The position numbers and the translations under genes were made by a program. The notes beneath the pieces were generated by a model. That model was given only the letters and a program-made list of their open reading frames with translations, was not told the DNA's origin and made no database searches. Positions 53,681 to 63,293 of a stretch of DNA of 64,000 nucleotides are shown here, piece by piece; positions within the stretch are counted from its first letter, which is position 1; every line of letters starts with the position of its first letter. The stretch is from Pontibacter oryzae (GTDB lineage Bacteria; Bacteroidota; Bacteroidia; Cytophagales; Hymenobacteraceae): NCBI RefSeq assembly GCF_003576375.1, contig NZ_QWGE01000002.1, forward strand, positions 124,001 to 188,000. The letters run 5' to 3'.

Positions 53681-55819
53681 ATGTCCTACAACGCGATTAG
53701 TAAAACTATTCTTCTTCCGGATGGCCGGGAGATAACGATTGAAACTGGTAAACTAGCCAAACAGGCTGATGGCTCGGTAGTAGTGAAAATGGGTAACACC
53801 ATGCTACTGGCTGCTGTTGTTTCAAACAAAGAAGCCCGTGAAGGGGTTGACTTCCTGCCGCTTTCTGTAGACTACCAAGAGAAATTTGCCTCTTCAGGCA
53901 AGATTCCTGGTGGTTTCCTTAGAAGAGAAGCGAGATTATCTGACTATGAGGTTTTGGTTTCTAGACTGGTAGACCGTGTGCTGCGCCCGCTGTTCCCGGG
54001 AGATTACCACGCTGAAACACAAATGACAATACACCTGATCTCTGCTGATACGGAGATCATGCCAGATGCCCTTGCTGCTCTGGCTGCTTCAGCCGCGCTA
54101 GCCGTATCTGATATTCCTTTCAACGGCCCGATCTCAGAAGTGCGTGTAGCACGTATAGATGGCCAGCTAGTTATTAACCCAAGCGTAAGCGACCTGCAGC
54201 GTGCGGATATCGATATGATGGTTGGTGCCTCTATTGATAGCGTAGTGATGGTTGAAGGCGAGATGAACGAGGTTTCTGAAGCGGAAATGCTGGAAGCTAT
54301 ACAGTTTGCGCACGAAGCAATCAAATCGCATTGCCAGGCCCAGCTTGAGCTTGCTGAAATGGTGGGCAAAACTGTGAAGCGTGAGTATTCTCACGAAACG
54401 CATGATAATGACCTGCGCAAGAAAGTTTACGAAGCTACGTACGAAAAAGCTTATGCAGTTGCCAAACTTGGTAGCGCCAACAAGCAAGAGCGTTCGGAGG
54501 GCTTTAGAGCTGTGCGTGATGAGTTCATCGCATCGTTGGGTGAAGACCACGGCTATGACGAGACGCTGATCAAAGTATACTACCACGATGTAGAAAAAGA
54601 GGCTGTTCGCAACATGATTCTTGATGAGCGTGTTCGTTTGGATGGCCGTCAGTTAGATGAGATTCGCCCAATCTGGTCTGAGGTTAACTACTTGCCTGCC
54701 ACGCACGGCTCAGCAGTATTTACCCGTGGCGAAACGCAGTCTTTAACCACTGTAACGCTCGGTACAAAGCTGGATGAGCAAATGATCGACAGCGCCATGG
54801 TATCTGGCACGAACAAATTCCTGCTTCACTATAACTTCCCTGCGTTCTCTACAGGTGAGGTAAGACCAAACAGAGGCCCGGGCCGTCGCGAAATCGGACA
54901 TGGTAACCTGGCGCTGCGCGCTCTTAAAAAGGTGCTTCCACCAGAAGCTGAGAACCCGTACACGATCCGCATTGTTTCTGATATCCTGGAGTCAAACGGT
55001 TCATCTTCCATGGCAACGGTTTGTGCCGGTAGCTTAGCGTTGATGGATGCAGGTGTACCTGTGAAAGGTGCCGTTTCAGGTATCGCCATGGGTCTGATTA
55101 CAGACAAGGAAAGTGGTAAGTTTGCCGTTCTTTCTGATATTCTGGGTGATGAAGACCATTTAGGAGACATGGACTTTAAAGTAGCTGGTACGCAAAAAGG
55201 TATCACTGCCTGCCAGATGGATATCAAAATTCAAGGATTGTCTCACGATGTGATGACGCAGGCTTTACAGCAGGCTAATGCCGGCCGTCTGCACATCCTA
55301 AATGAGATGTCTAAGACGCTGAGCTCACCAAATCCTGATTACAAGCCGCATACACCACGTTCGTTCAACATGGTGATCGATAAAGAGTTTATAGGTGCCG
55401 TAATCGGACCAGGTGGTAAAGTGATTCAGCAGATCCAGAAGGATACTGGTGCAACAGTTATCATTGAAGAGAGAAACGAAAAAGGCCACGTAAACATCTT
55501 CGCAAGCGATCAGGATTCAATGAATTCTGCCATCGGAAAGATTCGTGCTATTGCTGCTCAGCCTGAAATCGGCGAAACTTACATTGGTAAAGTGAAGTCT
55601 ATCCAGCCTTATGGTGCCTTTGTAGAGTTTATGCCAGGAAAAGACGGCCTGCTGCATATCTCTGAAATTAAGCATGAGCGCCTAGAGACAATGGACGGCG
55701 TGCTTGAAATCGGTGAAGAAATCAACGTGAAGCTTATTGATGTAGATAAGAAAACAGGTAAGTTCAAATTATCCCGCAAGGCTTTATTGCCAAAGCCGGG
55801 TGCTGACGAGAACAAATAA
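53681..55819 (+). CDS. pnp: polyribonucleotide nucleotidyltransferase
   Basis: The protein is 712 residues from the ATG at 53681 (a TTG two codons upstream is unlikely). Two RNase PH-like domains flank a helical domain (first: [17 protein letters not shown]; second: [49 protein letters not shown]). A KH domain ([23 protein letters not shown]) and an S1 domain ([28 protein letters not shown]) follow. It degrades RNA 3' to 5' by phosphorolysis and can add tails. Length is standard (about 700). Confidence 0.98.
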   Translation: MSYNAISKTILLPDGREITIETGKLAKQADGSVVVKMGNTMLLAAVVSNKEAREGVDFLPLSVDYQEKFASSGKIPGGFLRREARLSDYEVLVSRLVDRVLRPLFPGDYHAETQMTIHLISADTEIMPDALAALAASAALAVSDIPFNGPISEVRVARIDGQLVINPSVSDLQRADIDMMVGASIDSVVMVEGEMNEVSEAEMLEAIQFAHEAIKSHCQAQLELAEMVGKTVKREYSHETHDNDLRKKVYEATYEKAYAVAKLGSANKQERSEGFRAVRDEFIASLGEDHGYDETLIKVYYHDVEKEAVRNMILDERVRLDGRQLDEIRPIWSEVNYLPATHGSAVFTRGETQSLTTVTLGTKLDEQMIDSAMVSGTNKFLLHYNFPAFSTGEVRPNRGPGRREIGHGNLALRALKKVLPPEAENPYTIRIVSDILESNGSSSMATVCAGSLALMDAGVPVKGAVSGIAMGLITDKESGKFAVLSDILGDEDHLGDMDFKVAGTQKGITACQMDIKIQGLSHDVMTQALQQANAGRLHILNEMSKTLSSPNPDYKPHTPRSFNMVIDKEFIGAVIGPGGKVIQQIQKDTGATVIIEERNEKGHVNIFASDQDSMNSAIGKIRAIAAQPEIGETYIGKVKSIQPYGAFVEFMPGKDGLLHISEIKHERLETMDGVLEIGEEINVKLIDVDKKTGKFKLSRKALLPKPGADENK

Positions 55820-55835
55820 CACCTGATATAGTATA

Positions 55836-55878
55836 AACTCTTGGTGCCCTTTTCCTCGGAAATAGGGTGCCAGGAGTT
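55836..55878 (+). terminator. hairpin downstream of pnp
   Basis: Bases 55836-55850 pair with 55864-55878 (15 bp with a few G-U pairs), ending in TTATTATATTTAA. It is likely the pnp terminator or 3' stabiliser. Confidence 0.7.
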
Positions 55879-56011
55879 ATTATATTTAATCGCCGGAGGG
55901 CGGCGTCTTGATTTTATTCTTAAGATGTCAGAACTTTGCGCGATTTTCTGATGTTAAGTCACCGAGCCAAATTATAAGTATCACACATTTTTTGAATAAC
56001 AATATACTCTG

Positions 56012-56875
56012 ATGAGACAACTCAAGATAAGCAAACAGATTACGAACCGTGAAAGCCAATCACTGGATAAGTATCTACAGGAGATTGGTAAAGTTGATTT
56101 GCTTACTCCCGATGAAGAGGTGTCGTTGGCACAGAGAATTAAGGAGGGAGATCAGTTTGCTCTTGAGAAATTAACCAAAGCCAACTTGCGATTTGTGGTA
56201 TCGGTGGCGAAGCAGTACCAAAACCAGGGCCTATCGTTAGGTGACCTGATTAATGAAGGTAACCTAGGCCTGATTAAGGCTGCCAAGCGATTCGACGAAA
56301 CAAGAGGTTTTAAATTTATCTCATACGCAGTATGGTGGATCCGCCAGTCTATTCTGCAGGCTCTGGCTGAGCAGTCGCGTATCGTGCGTTTGCCGCTGAA
56401 CCGGGTAGGATCACTGAATAAGATCTCTAAATCATTCTCTGAGCTTGAGCAAAAGTTTGAGCGTGAGCCATCGCCGGAAGAAATCGCCGAAGTTTTGGAA
56501 CTGACTACTGCAGAGGTAGTAGACACACTGAAGATATCAGGTCGCCACGTGTCTGTGGATGCACCGTTTGTACAGGGTGAGGAAAACCGCCTATTGGACG
56601 TGTTGGAAAACGAAGATGAAGAGTCTCCAGACATGGGTCTGATGAACGACTCGCTTCGCAAAGAGGTACAGCGTGCCCTTTCTACCCTGACAAAGCGCGA
56701 GGCTGATGTTATTACGTTATACTTCGGGCTGAACGGGGAGCACTCCCTAACACTGGAGGAGATTGGTGAGAAATTTAACCTGACCCGCGAGCGTGTACGT
56801 CAGATTAAGGAGAAAGCAATCCGCAGACTTCGCCATACTTCAAGAAGCAAAGCATTAAAGCCTTACTTAGGTTAA
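56012..56875 (+). CDS. rpoD: primary RNA polymerase sigma factor (RpoD/SigA type)
   Basis: The 287-residue protein has region 1.2 ([27 protein letters not shown]), region 2 ([58 protein letters not shown]), region 3, and region 4 ([30 protein letters not shown]). It lacks region 1.1 and is much shorter than E. coli sigma70, as is usual for the Bacteroidota housekeeping sigma that reads TTG/TAnnTTTG promoters, several of which are present in this window. It is monocistronic with its own terminator. Confidence 0.96.
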   Translation: MRQLKISKQITNRESQSLDKYLQEIGKVDLLTPDEEVSLAQRIKEGDQFALEKLTKANLRFVVSVAKQYQNQGLSLGDLINEGNLGLIKAAKRFDETRGFKFISYAVWWIRQSILQALAEQSRIVRLPLNRVGSLNKISKSFSELEQKFEREPSPEEIAEVLELTTAEVVDTLKISGRHVSVDAPFVQGEENRLLDVLENEDEESPDMGLMNDSLRKEVQRALSTLTKREADVITLYFGLNGEHSLTLEEIGEKFNLTRERVRQIKEKAIRRLRHTSRSKALKPYLG

Positions 56876-56893
56876 TAGCACCGTAATCGAAAG

Positions 56894-56926
56894 AAAGCCC
56901 TGGCCAAAAGCCGGGGCTTTTTGTTT
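56894..56926 (+). terminator. rpoD terminator
   Basis: AAAGCCCTGGC (56894-56904) pairs with GCCGGGGCTTT (56910-56920, one G-U pair), followed by T residues. Confidence 0.9.
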
Positions 56927-57026
56927 TAGCGAGATACAAACTGTGGCATTTTGACGCCTCTAATGCAGGCAGAGGCACAGAAATTTTGTATACTTGCAAC
57001 CAAATTTCTTTTAGAACAAAGTAGTA

Positions 57027-57965
57027 ATGGAAATAGAAAAAGTAAAATGCCTTATCATTGGCTCTGGTCCTGCTGGCTATACAGCGGCAATTTATGCATC
57101 CAGAGCTGGTCTAAACCCCATACTTTACCAAGGCTTGCAGCCAGGCGGCCAGCTAACCATCACCAACGATGTGGAAAATTATCCTGGTTACCCAGAAGGA
57201 GTTATGGGGCCTGAGATGATGGAAGACTTTAAGAAGCAGGCAGAGCGTTTCGGTACGGATGTACGCTATGGTATTGCCACTTCAGTTGATTTTTCCTCCC
57301 AACCCCACAAAGTGGTTATTGATGATCAAAAGACAATAGAAGCAGATACAGTTATTATATCAACAGGTGCATCAGCTAAATGGCTGGGTATGGAATCTGA
57401 ATCGCGCTTAAATGGTAGCGGGGTTTCTGCGTGTGCCGTTTGCGACGGATTTTTCTACCGTGGACAAGATGTAGTGATTGTAGGGGCAGGGGACACAGCG
57501 GCTGAAGAAGCTACTTATCTTTCTAACCTGTGCAGCAAAGTATACATGCTGGTGCGTCGCGATGAAATGCGTGCTTCCACTATTATGCAGGAGCGCGTAC
57601 TCAATACTAAAAACATCGAGGTGCTTTGGAACACGGTAACCGATGAGATCTTAGGGGAACATGCCGTAGAGGCAGTGCGTGTTAAAAACGTACTGACGAA
57701 TGAAACCCGCGAAATTCCTGCCAAAGGGTTTTTTGTGGCTATTGGGCATAAGCCAAACTCGGACATATTCGCTGAATACCTCAACCTGGATGAGAATGGG
57801 TACATCCGTACAATTCCGGGCACGGCCAAAACAAACATTGATGGCGTGTTTGCCTGTGGCGATGTGCAGGACTTTACTTACCGTCAGGCTGTAACAGCCG
57901 CTGGGTCAGGATGTATGGCAGCATTGGACGCTGAACGCTACCTGGCTTCGAAAGGATTGCACTAA
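57027..57965 (+). CDS. trxB: thioredoxin-disulfide reductase
   Basis: The 312-residue protein has an FAD-binding start (CLIIGSGPAGYTAAIYASRAGL), the redox pair CAVC (Cys136, Cys139) in VSACAVCDGFFY, an NADPH-binding motif VIVGAGDTAAEEA, and the C-terminal GVFACGDVQDFTYRQAVTAAGSGCMAALDAE. It reduces thioredoxin with NADPH in the cytoplasm. The length matches the low-molecular-weight type. A bacillithiol-disulfide reductase (Bdr) role is possible, given bshB1 nearby, but the CxxC position is that of true TrxB. Confidence 0.95.
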   Translation: MEIEKVKCLIIGSGPAGYTAAIYASRAGLNPILYQGLQPGGQLTITNDVENYPGYPEGVMGPEMMEDFKKQAERFGTDVRYGIATSVDFSSQPHKVVIDDQKTIEADTVIISTGASAKWLGMESESRLNGSGVSACAVCDGFFYRGQDVVIVGAGDTAAEEATYLSNLCSKVYMLVRRDEMRASTIMQERVLNTKNIEVLWNTVTDEILGEHAVEAVRVKNVLTNETREIPAKGFFVAIGHKPNSDIFAEYLNLDENGYIRTIPGTAKTNIDGVFACGDVQDFTYRQAVTAAGSGCMAALDAERYLASKGLH

Positions 57966-58100
57966 TAGTTATGCAAGAAAGCAGTTGGCAAGCACTTTAT
58001 TTTAAACGCTGATGTTAACTGTATTTACAATAAAATGGCTGCGCTGCAGTTTAATTTAGCGAATGGTGTGCTGAGGAAAGGCAGCGCAGCCAACCTATTG

Positions 58101-59150
58101 ATGCAAATGTTAAAATCAAAAGCACCTTTTAGTTTTATACTGTGCGCCCTGTGTTTGTTTTTCTGCACAGCCGGAGCCTTTGGCCAGGTAAAAGATCTGT
58201 TCAAGATTAAATCGCCTAAAATCCAGTATGTACGCCCGGATACAACCATACTTATAAAGTATGAGGATTTCCCGGATGATGATTCTGATGCTGACCAATC
58301 AATCTACTTCAATCCAAAGAAAGAGCTTTCTATAGTTAGCGAGGATACTACAGAACTGGATCTTGGTGAGCAGCATATTGTTGAAACTTCGGAAGAGGTT
58401 TTAGTAGATTCTACCTGGGTTAAGATTGCGGGCTATTATTCCATTTGGGATACCCGCAACATCAACCCGTACCGCATGGATAGCCGCCAGCTAAAAGACA
58501 CGGTGAACATTAAACTGTATGACCCGGCAAACAACCGCGACTATAGAATGCCATTGGAGAAAACGCCCATTACCAGCCATTTTGGCGCTAGGGGAGGGCG
58601 ATGGCATTATGGCACCGACATTGACTTGGATACCGGAGACTCTATTTTTGCTGCTTTTGACGGCGTTGTACGCATTAACAAGTGGGACGGCGGTGGATAT
58701 GGCAATTACATTGTGTTACGCCATTACAACGGCTTGGAAACCCTTTATGGGCACATGAGCAAACCATTGGCTAAACCCGGTGACTTTGTGAAGGCTGGGG
58801 AGCTAATTGGTTTAGGAGGAAGTACAGGCCGAAGCTCAGGACCACACTTACATTATGAAGTGCGCTACCAAGGCAACCCCATGGACCCTGAAAACCTGTA
58901 TGATTTCCCGGATTACTTGCTTAAGGGAGACAGCTTCCAGATTACCTCTGCTGTGTTTAATTATTCGAACCGCTCCAGAAGCGGGAGCAGCAGCAATGGT
59001 AGAAGGGCAGCTTATCACAAAGTACGGAGCGGAGATACTTTATCTGGTATATCCAAGCGTTACGGCGTATCGGTAAGCCAGTTAACACGACTTAACGGCA
59101 TTAGTACCCGTACCACTTTGCGTGTAGGTAAATCCTTGCGCATTCGTTAA
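58101..59150 (+). CDS. M23 family metallopeptidase with C-terminal LysM domain
   Basis: The protein is 349 residues from the ATG at 58101, chosen because the signal peptide (SFILCALCLFFCTAGAFGQ) then lies at the N-terminus; ATG 58107 is equally possible and the frame is open to 58035. The M23/LytM domain shows HFGARGGRWHYGTDIDLDTGD (first zinc His and Asp) and GPHLHYEVRYQG (HxH). A Ser/Arg-rich linker leads to a LysM module (YHKVRSGDTLSGISKRYGVSVSQLTRLNGI). It probably cleaves peptidoglycan cross-bridges in the periplasm during division or envelope turnover, or activates an amidase if degenerate; the metal ligands appear intact. Confidence 0.92.
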   Translation: MQMLKSKAPFSFILCALCLFFCTAGAFGQVKDLFKIKSPKIQYVRPDTTILIKYEDFPDDDSDADQSIYFNPKKELSIVSEDTTELDLGEQHIVETSEEVLVDSTWVKIAGYYSIWDTRNINPYRMDSRQLKDTVNIKLYDPANNRDYRMPLEKTPITSHFGARGGRWHYGTDIDLDTGDSIFAAFDGVVRINKWDGGGYGNYIVLRHYNGLETLYGHMSKPLAKPGDFVKAGELIGLGGSTGRSSGPHLHYEVRYQGNPMDPENLYDFPDYLLKGDSFQITSAVFNYSNRSRSGSSSNGRRAAYHKVRSGDTLSGISKRYGVSVSQLTRLNGISTRTTLRVGKSLRIR

Positions 59151-59167
59151 TCTTTTCTTTTGAAATC

Positions 59168-59887
59168 ATGAAATTAGATATACTTGCTTTTGCATCTCAC
59201 CCGGATGATATTGAGCTAGGTTGTGCCGGTACCCTGATTGCCCACGTGGCTGCCGGGAAAAAAGTTGGCATTGTAGACCTGACCACAGGGGAGCTTGGCA
59301 CGCGTGGTACTCCGGAGATTAGGTTGGAGGAGGCAGAAGCTGCTGCCGAAATTATGGGCCTAAGTGTTCGTGATAATCTTGGTCTGGCGGATGGTTTTTT
59401 TCATAACGACAAGGAGAGCCAGTTAAAAGTAATCGAGAAAATCCGTGCCTATCAGCCCGAAATTGTGATTATGAATGCGATTTACGATCGCCACCCTGAT
59501 CATGGCAGAGGTTCTGAACTCGTTTCAGAGGCATGCTTTAAGTCCGGCCTAAAAATGATCCATACCCAGGATGCAGTAGGTAACAAGCAGGAGCCTTGGC
59601 GCCCCAAGGTTGTATACCATTACATCCAGGACCGTTTTATCACGCCAGACATTGTAGTGGATGTTACACCATATTGGGAAAAGAAAATGGAAACGATTCG
59701 GGCGTTTAAGTCGCAGTTCTACAACCCGGACGATACCTCACCAAACACGTATATTTCTTCCCCGGAATTTTTAAAGTTCTTGGAGGCCAGAGCTTTGGAG
59801 CTAGGGCATGCCATAGGCACAACTTATGGCGAAGGTTTTACCAAGGAGCGCTACATCGGGGTTAAAAACCTGTTTGATCTCGTTTAA
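59168..59887 (+). CDS. bshB1: N-acetylglucosaminyl-L-malate deacetylase (bacillithiol synthesis)
   Basis: The 239-residue protein is a LmbE/PIG-L type deacetylase with zinc-binding FASHPDDIELGCAGTL (His11, Asp14), and NAIYDRHPDHGRGSELV. It matches BshB1 in length and in ELGTRGTPEIR. It removes the acetyl group from GlcNAc-malate before cysteine is added to form bacillithiol, the main low-molecular-weight thiol of many Bacteroidota. It starts 17 bases after the M23 gene, so may share a transcript. bshA and bshC are not in the window. Confidence 0.93.
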   Translation: MKLDILAFASHPDDIELGCAGTLIAHVAAGKKVGIVDLTTGELGTRGTPEIRLEEAEAAAEIMGLSVRDNLGLADGFFHNDKESQLKVIEKIRAYQPEIVIMNAIYDRHPDHGRGSELVSEACFKSGLKMIHTQDAVGNKQEPWRPKVVYHYIQDRFITPDIVVDVTPYWEKKMETIRAFKSQFYNPDDTSPNTYISSPEFLKFLEARALELGHAIGTTYGEGFTKERYIGVKNLFDLV

Positions 59888-59902
59888 ACTAAGTATAAGT
59901 AT

Positions 59903-59948
59903 AAAAAAGCGGGGCCTTTACTCACAAAAGTAAAGGCCCCGCTTTTTT
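59903..59948. terminator. bidirectional terminator between bshB1 and accC
   Basis: A near-perfect 18-bp stem, 59903-59920 with 59931-59948, has A/T tracts on both sides and serves the convergent genes. Confidence 0.93.
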
Positions 59949-59965
59949 ATAAATTGCATGTTATC

Positions 59966-61465
59966 TTAGGTCCGGTTGCGGCGCCAGTTAGATGTTGTTG
60001 TTGCAGTAGTTTTTGATGATGCAGCAGTAGTGGCTGGCTTTTGATTATCCATGAGCATGGCTGCCAGTGCAACGGCAATCTCGTCAGCTCCTTCGTCAGG
60101 TTTGCGGTCAAGCATGTCGGGGCTGAAGTGGCGCTCTATAAACTTGGTGTCAAAGTCCCCACTTACAAACGCTTCGTGCTGCAATACAAATGTTCCGAAG
60201 GGCAGTGTGGTTTCTATACCTGTAATCTGATATTCTTCGATGGCACGCAGCATTTTATCAATGGCTTCCTGCCGGTCTTTACCAAAGGTTACCAATTTGG
60301 CAATCATTGGGTCATAATAGATCGGTATTTCCATACCTTGCTCAAAACCATCATCCACCCGAACTCCCATGCCCTGCGGCCTTCTGTACGTTTCCAGTTT
60401 CCCGATATCAGGTAGGAAGTTATTGGCAGGGTCTTCTGCGTACACGCGCAACTCCAGGGAGTGGCCGTTTATCTTAAGATCCTCCTGACGGAACGATAGC
60501 GCCTGGCCCTCTGCAACAAGTATTTGTTCTTTAACAAGGTCCAGCCCCGTAATTTGCTCTGTTACGGGGTGCTCTACCTGCAGGCGGGTGTTCATCTCGA
60601 GGAAATAAAAGTTCTTGTTCTCGTCTAGCAAAAACTCTACTGTGCCGGCACCCACATAGTCACATGCTTTGGCAACATTCACGGCATTGCGTCCCATTTC
60701 TTCGCGCAGGGCAGGAGTAAGCACAGCCGATGGAGCCTCTTCGATCACTTTCTGGTGGCGGCGCTGGATAGAGCATTCACGTTCAAACAGGTGCACGATG
60801 TTTCCGTGGGTATCGCCGAGCACCTGAATTTCGATGTGGCGCGGCGAACCGATGTACTTCTCAATGAAAACGGAGCCGTCGCCGAAAGCGGAAGTAGCTT
60901 CGCTTACAGCCAGCTGCATTTGCTCCTCAAAAAACTCAACGTTATCAACCACGCGCATGCCTTTGCCGCCGCCGCCTGCGCTTGCTTTGATAAGTATGGG
61001 GAAACCTACCTGCGTGGCTATTTGCTTGGCTTCCTCCACGTCGGTGATGGCCTCTTCGGTGCCGGGCACCATGGGGATATTATACTTGGCCACGGCTGCT
61101 TTGGCGGCAAGTTTGCTGCCCATTAGCTCGATGGCCTCCGGTGAGGGCCCGATAAAAATAAGGCCTGCCTCTTGCACGGCTTTTGCAAAACCAGCGTTCT
61201 CTGAAAGGAAACCATAACCCGGGTGAATAGCATCAACGCCCAGATCTTTGCATACTTGAATGATCACGTCGCCGCGCAAGTATGACTCGTTGGATTTAGG
61301 GCCACCCACACAAACAGCCTCATCGGCAAAACGCACGTGCAGGGCATTGCGATCGGCCTCGCTGTAAACGGCTACTGTCTTGATACCCATTTCTTTAGCC
61401 GTTCGCATCACGCGTAAAGCAATCTCGCCGCGGTTGGCTACCAGAATCTTATTGATTTTTCTCAT
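59966..61465 (-). CDS. accC: acetyl-CoA carboxylase biotin carboxylase subunit
   Basis: The 499-residue protein has the biotin carboxylase fold: KILVANRGEIALRVMRTAKEMGIKTVAVYSEAD, GYGFLSENAGFA, the glycine-rich ATP-grasp loop KASAGGGGKGMRVV, EMNTRLQVEHPVTEQITGLDLV, and AEDPANNFLPDIG. It carboxylates the biotin carrier protein with ATP and bicarbonate. It is about 50 residues longer than typical AccC because of a Thr/Ser/Ala-rich tail (PATTAASSKTTATTTS) ending in basic residues. accB is not adjacent, so it could instead belong to a propionyl-/acyl-CoA carboxylase, with a subunit encoded elsewhere. A TAACTTTG -7-like box lies at 61511-61518 on the minus strand. Confidence 0.92.
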   Translation of the reverse strand: MRKINKILVANRGEIALRVMRTAKEMGIKTVAVYSEADRNALHVRFADEAVCVGGPKSNESYLRGDVIIQVCKDLGVDAIHPGYGFLSENAGFAKAVQEAGLIFIGPSPEAIELMGSKLAAKAAVAKYNIPMVPGTEEAITDVEEAKQIATQVGFPILIKASAGGGGKGMRVVDNVEFFEEQMQLAVSEATSAFGDGSVFIEKYIGSPRHIEIQVLGDTHGNIVHLFERECSIQRRHQKVIEEAPSAVLTPALREEMGRNAVNVAKACDYVGAGTVEFLLDENKNFYFLEMNTRLQVEHPVTEQITGLDLVKEQILVAEGQALSFRQEDLKINGHSLELRVYAEDPANNFLPDIGKLETYRRPQGMGVRVDDGFEQGMEIPIYYDPMIAKLVTFGKDRQEAIDKMLRAIEEYQITGIETTLPFGTFVLQHEAFVSGDFDTKFIERHFSPDMLDRKPDEGADEIAVALAAMLMDNQKPATTAASSKTTATTTSNWRRNRT

Positions 61466-61678
61466 TCAGAAGCTATGGTTTAATTTACTCCAAAGAAAAG
61501 CTTTTGGGGGCAAAGTTAAAAATCATGGCTTTAAAAATGAGCACATGAGTATAGCTCACAGATTGTATATGAATCGAATAAACCATAACTTTGTGCCGCA
61601 TTATACCCAATTTCGTTTAAAAGGGTATGAAGCCAAAGTTAAATTTGAAATTATCCCGATAACCTAATTATTACACAA

Positions 61679-62917
61679 GTGGATTTATTTGAAAAGTTGT
61701 TGACCAACAGAGGCCCGTTAGGCAGCCACTCACATTACGCACACGGATACTTTACGTTTCCTAAGCTGGAAGGTGAGATTTCTCCACGAATGAAGTTCAG
61801 AGGCAAAGAGGTGCTTACCTGGAGCCTTAACAACTACCTTGGCCTTGCTAACCACCCTGAGGTTCGCAAAGCTGACGCTGAAGCTGCTGCTGAGTGGGGT
61901 ATGGCTTATCCGATGGGGGCACGCATAATGTCTGGTAACTCTAACCTGCACGAGCAACTAGAGGCTGAGCTTTCTGATTTTGTGAAGAAAGAGGATACTT
62001 TGTTGCTGAACTTCGGTTACCAGGGCGTAGTATCTATCATTGATGCATTGGTTGACCGCCACGATGTGATTGTTTACGATGCCGAGTCTCACGCCTGTAT
62101 CATTGACGGTGTGCGCCTGCACCAAGGCAAACGCTTTGTGTATGGTCACAACGATATGGAGAGCTTGGAGAAACAGCTGGAGCGCGCTACGCGTTGGGCT
62201 GAGAACACAGGTGGTGCCATACTTGTGATCACGGAAGGTGTATTCGGTATGTCTGGTAATCTGGGCAAACTGCGCGAGGTAGTAGACCTGAAAGAGAAAT
62301 TTAAATTCCGTCTGTTGGTAGATGATGCCCACGGTTTCGGTACAATGGGTGCAACAGGCGCTGGTACCGGTGAGCACTTAGGTTGCCAGGATGGTATTGA
62401 TATTTACTTCTCTACGTTTGCCAAATCAATGGCAAGTATAGGTGCCTTCGTTTCTTCTAATGAGCAAGTAGTAGAGTACCTTCGTTACAACATGCGCTCG
62501 CAAATTTTCGCGAAGTCGCTGCCTATGCCATTGGTTGTAGGTGCCCTTAAGCGTTTAGAGTTGCTGCGCAACAAGCCTGAGCTAAAGAACAAACTATGGG
62601 AAGTGGTGCACGCACTGCAGAGCGGCTTGCGTGAGAAAGGTTTCAACATCGGCACGACAGAGTCTCCGGTTACGCCTGTGTTCCTGAATGGCCAGATTCC
62701 TGATGCCACCCAGTTAACCCTTGACCTGCGCGAGAACTACAGCATTTTCTGCTCTATCGTGGTTTACCCGGTAGTTCCAAAAGATGTGATCATGCTGCGC
62801 CTTATCCCAACAGCCGCGCATACGCTGGCTGATGTGGAAGAGACAATCTCTGCTTTTGAGAAAATTGCACAAAAACTAGATAAAGGCTTGTACTCCAGCT
62901 CTGCAGTTACCGCCTAA
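61679..62917 (+). CDS. spt: serine palmitoyltransferase-like alpha-oxoamine synthase
   Basis: The 412-residue protein starts at GTG. It has the AOS family pattern: SLNNYLGLANHPEV, GARIMSGNSNLHEQLEAELSDF, DAESHACIIDGVRL, LLVDDAHGFGTMGATGAGTGEH, and the PLP-binding Lys in STFAKSMASIGAFV. It joins an acyl-CoA with an amino acid (serine for Spt, glycine for Kbl, alanine for BioF). Bacteroidota homologues of this length and start (DLFEKLLTNRGPLGSHSHYAHGYF) are generally Spt, the first enzyme of sphingolipid synthesis. BioF and Kbl are less likely because no biotin or threonine genes are near. Confidence 0.87.
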   Translation: MDLFEKLLTNRGPLGSHSHYAHGYFTFPKLEGEISPRMKFRGKEVLTWSLNNYLGLANHPEVRKADAEAAAEWGMAYPMGARIMSGNSNLHEQLEAELSDFVKKEDTLLLNFGYQGVVSIIDALVDRHDVIVYDAESHACIIDGVRLHQGKRFVYGHNDMESLEKQLERATRWAENTGGAILVITEGVFGMSGNLGKLREVVDLKEKFKFRLLVDDAHGFGTMGATGAGTGEHLGCQDGIDIYFSTFAKSMASIGAFVSSNEQVVEYLRYNMRSQIFAKSLPMPLVVGALKRLELLRNKPELKNKLWEVVHALQSGLREKGFNIGTTESPVTPVFLNGQIPDATQLTLDLRENYSIFCSIVVYPVVPKDVIMLRLIPTAAHTLADVEETISAFEKIAQKLDKGLYSSSAVTA

Positions 62918-63022
62918 CAGGCTTGAAAGGCCTATATTAAAATTATTGAATCTTTGCTTGTTTGTAACTAATGTGTATATTAGAGCTATAAAATCAAATG
63001 TTTCACTATAACAATTGCTCTA

Positions 63023-63217
63023 ATGAACAACAACTTTAGCAAACTGAAGGACTTGGTTATGTCCCTGGAAGGTGACTTCGAAAAGTTCTACGACAAAGGT
63101 AATGCTGCTGCAGGTACTCGTGTACGTAAAGGCATGCAAGACCTTAAAAACATGGCTCAGGACATCCGTAAGGAAGTTCAGGATCTGAAAAACGATAAAG
63201 CTGAGTCTGCTAAGTAA
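63023..63217 (+). CDS. histone H1-like DNA-binding protein
   Basis: A 64-residue protein beginning MNNNFSKLKDLVMSLEGDFEKFY, then GNAAAGTRVRKGMQDLKNMAQDIRKEVQDLK. This matches the small family of Bacteroidota proteins annotated as histone H1-like (resembling the Hc1 N-terminal domain). It is highly charged and helical, with no signal peptide. It may bind or compact DNA, though direct evidence for members of this lineage is limited. It ends at a shared terminator with tyrS. Confidence 0.8.
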   Translation: MNNNFSKLKDLVMSLEGDFEKFYDKGNAAAGTRVRKGMQDLKNMAQDIRKEVQDLKNDKAESAK

Positions 63218-63238
63218 TTAGTTGAATACAGTATAAAT

Positions 63239-63270
63239 AAAAAAGGTGGTCTGCAAAGACCACCTTTTTT
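63239..63270. terminator. bidirectional terminator between the H1-like gene and tyrS
   Basis: A 14-bp perfect stem (63239-63252 with 63257-63270), A/T-flanked, serves two convergent genes. Confidence 0.92.
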
Positions 63271-63293
63271 ATTGTATTTACCCTTATAAACAG

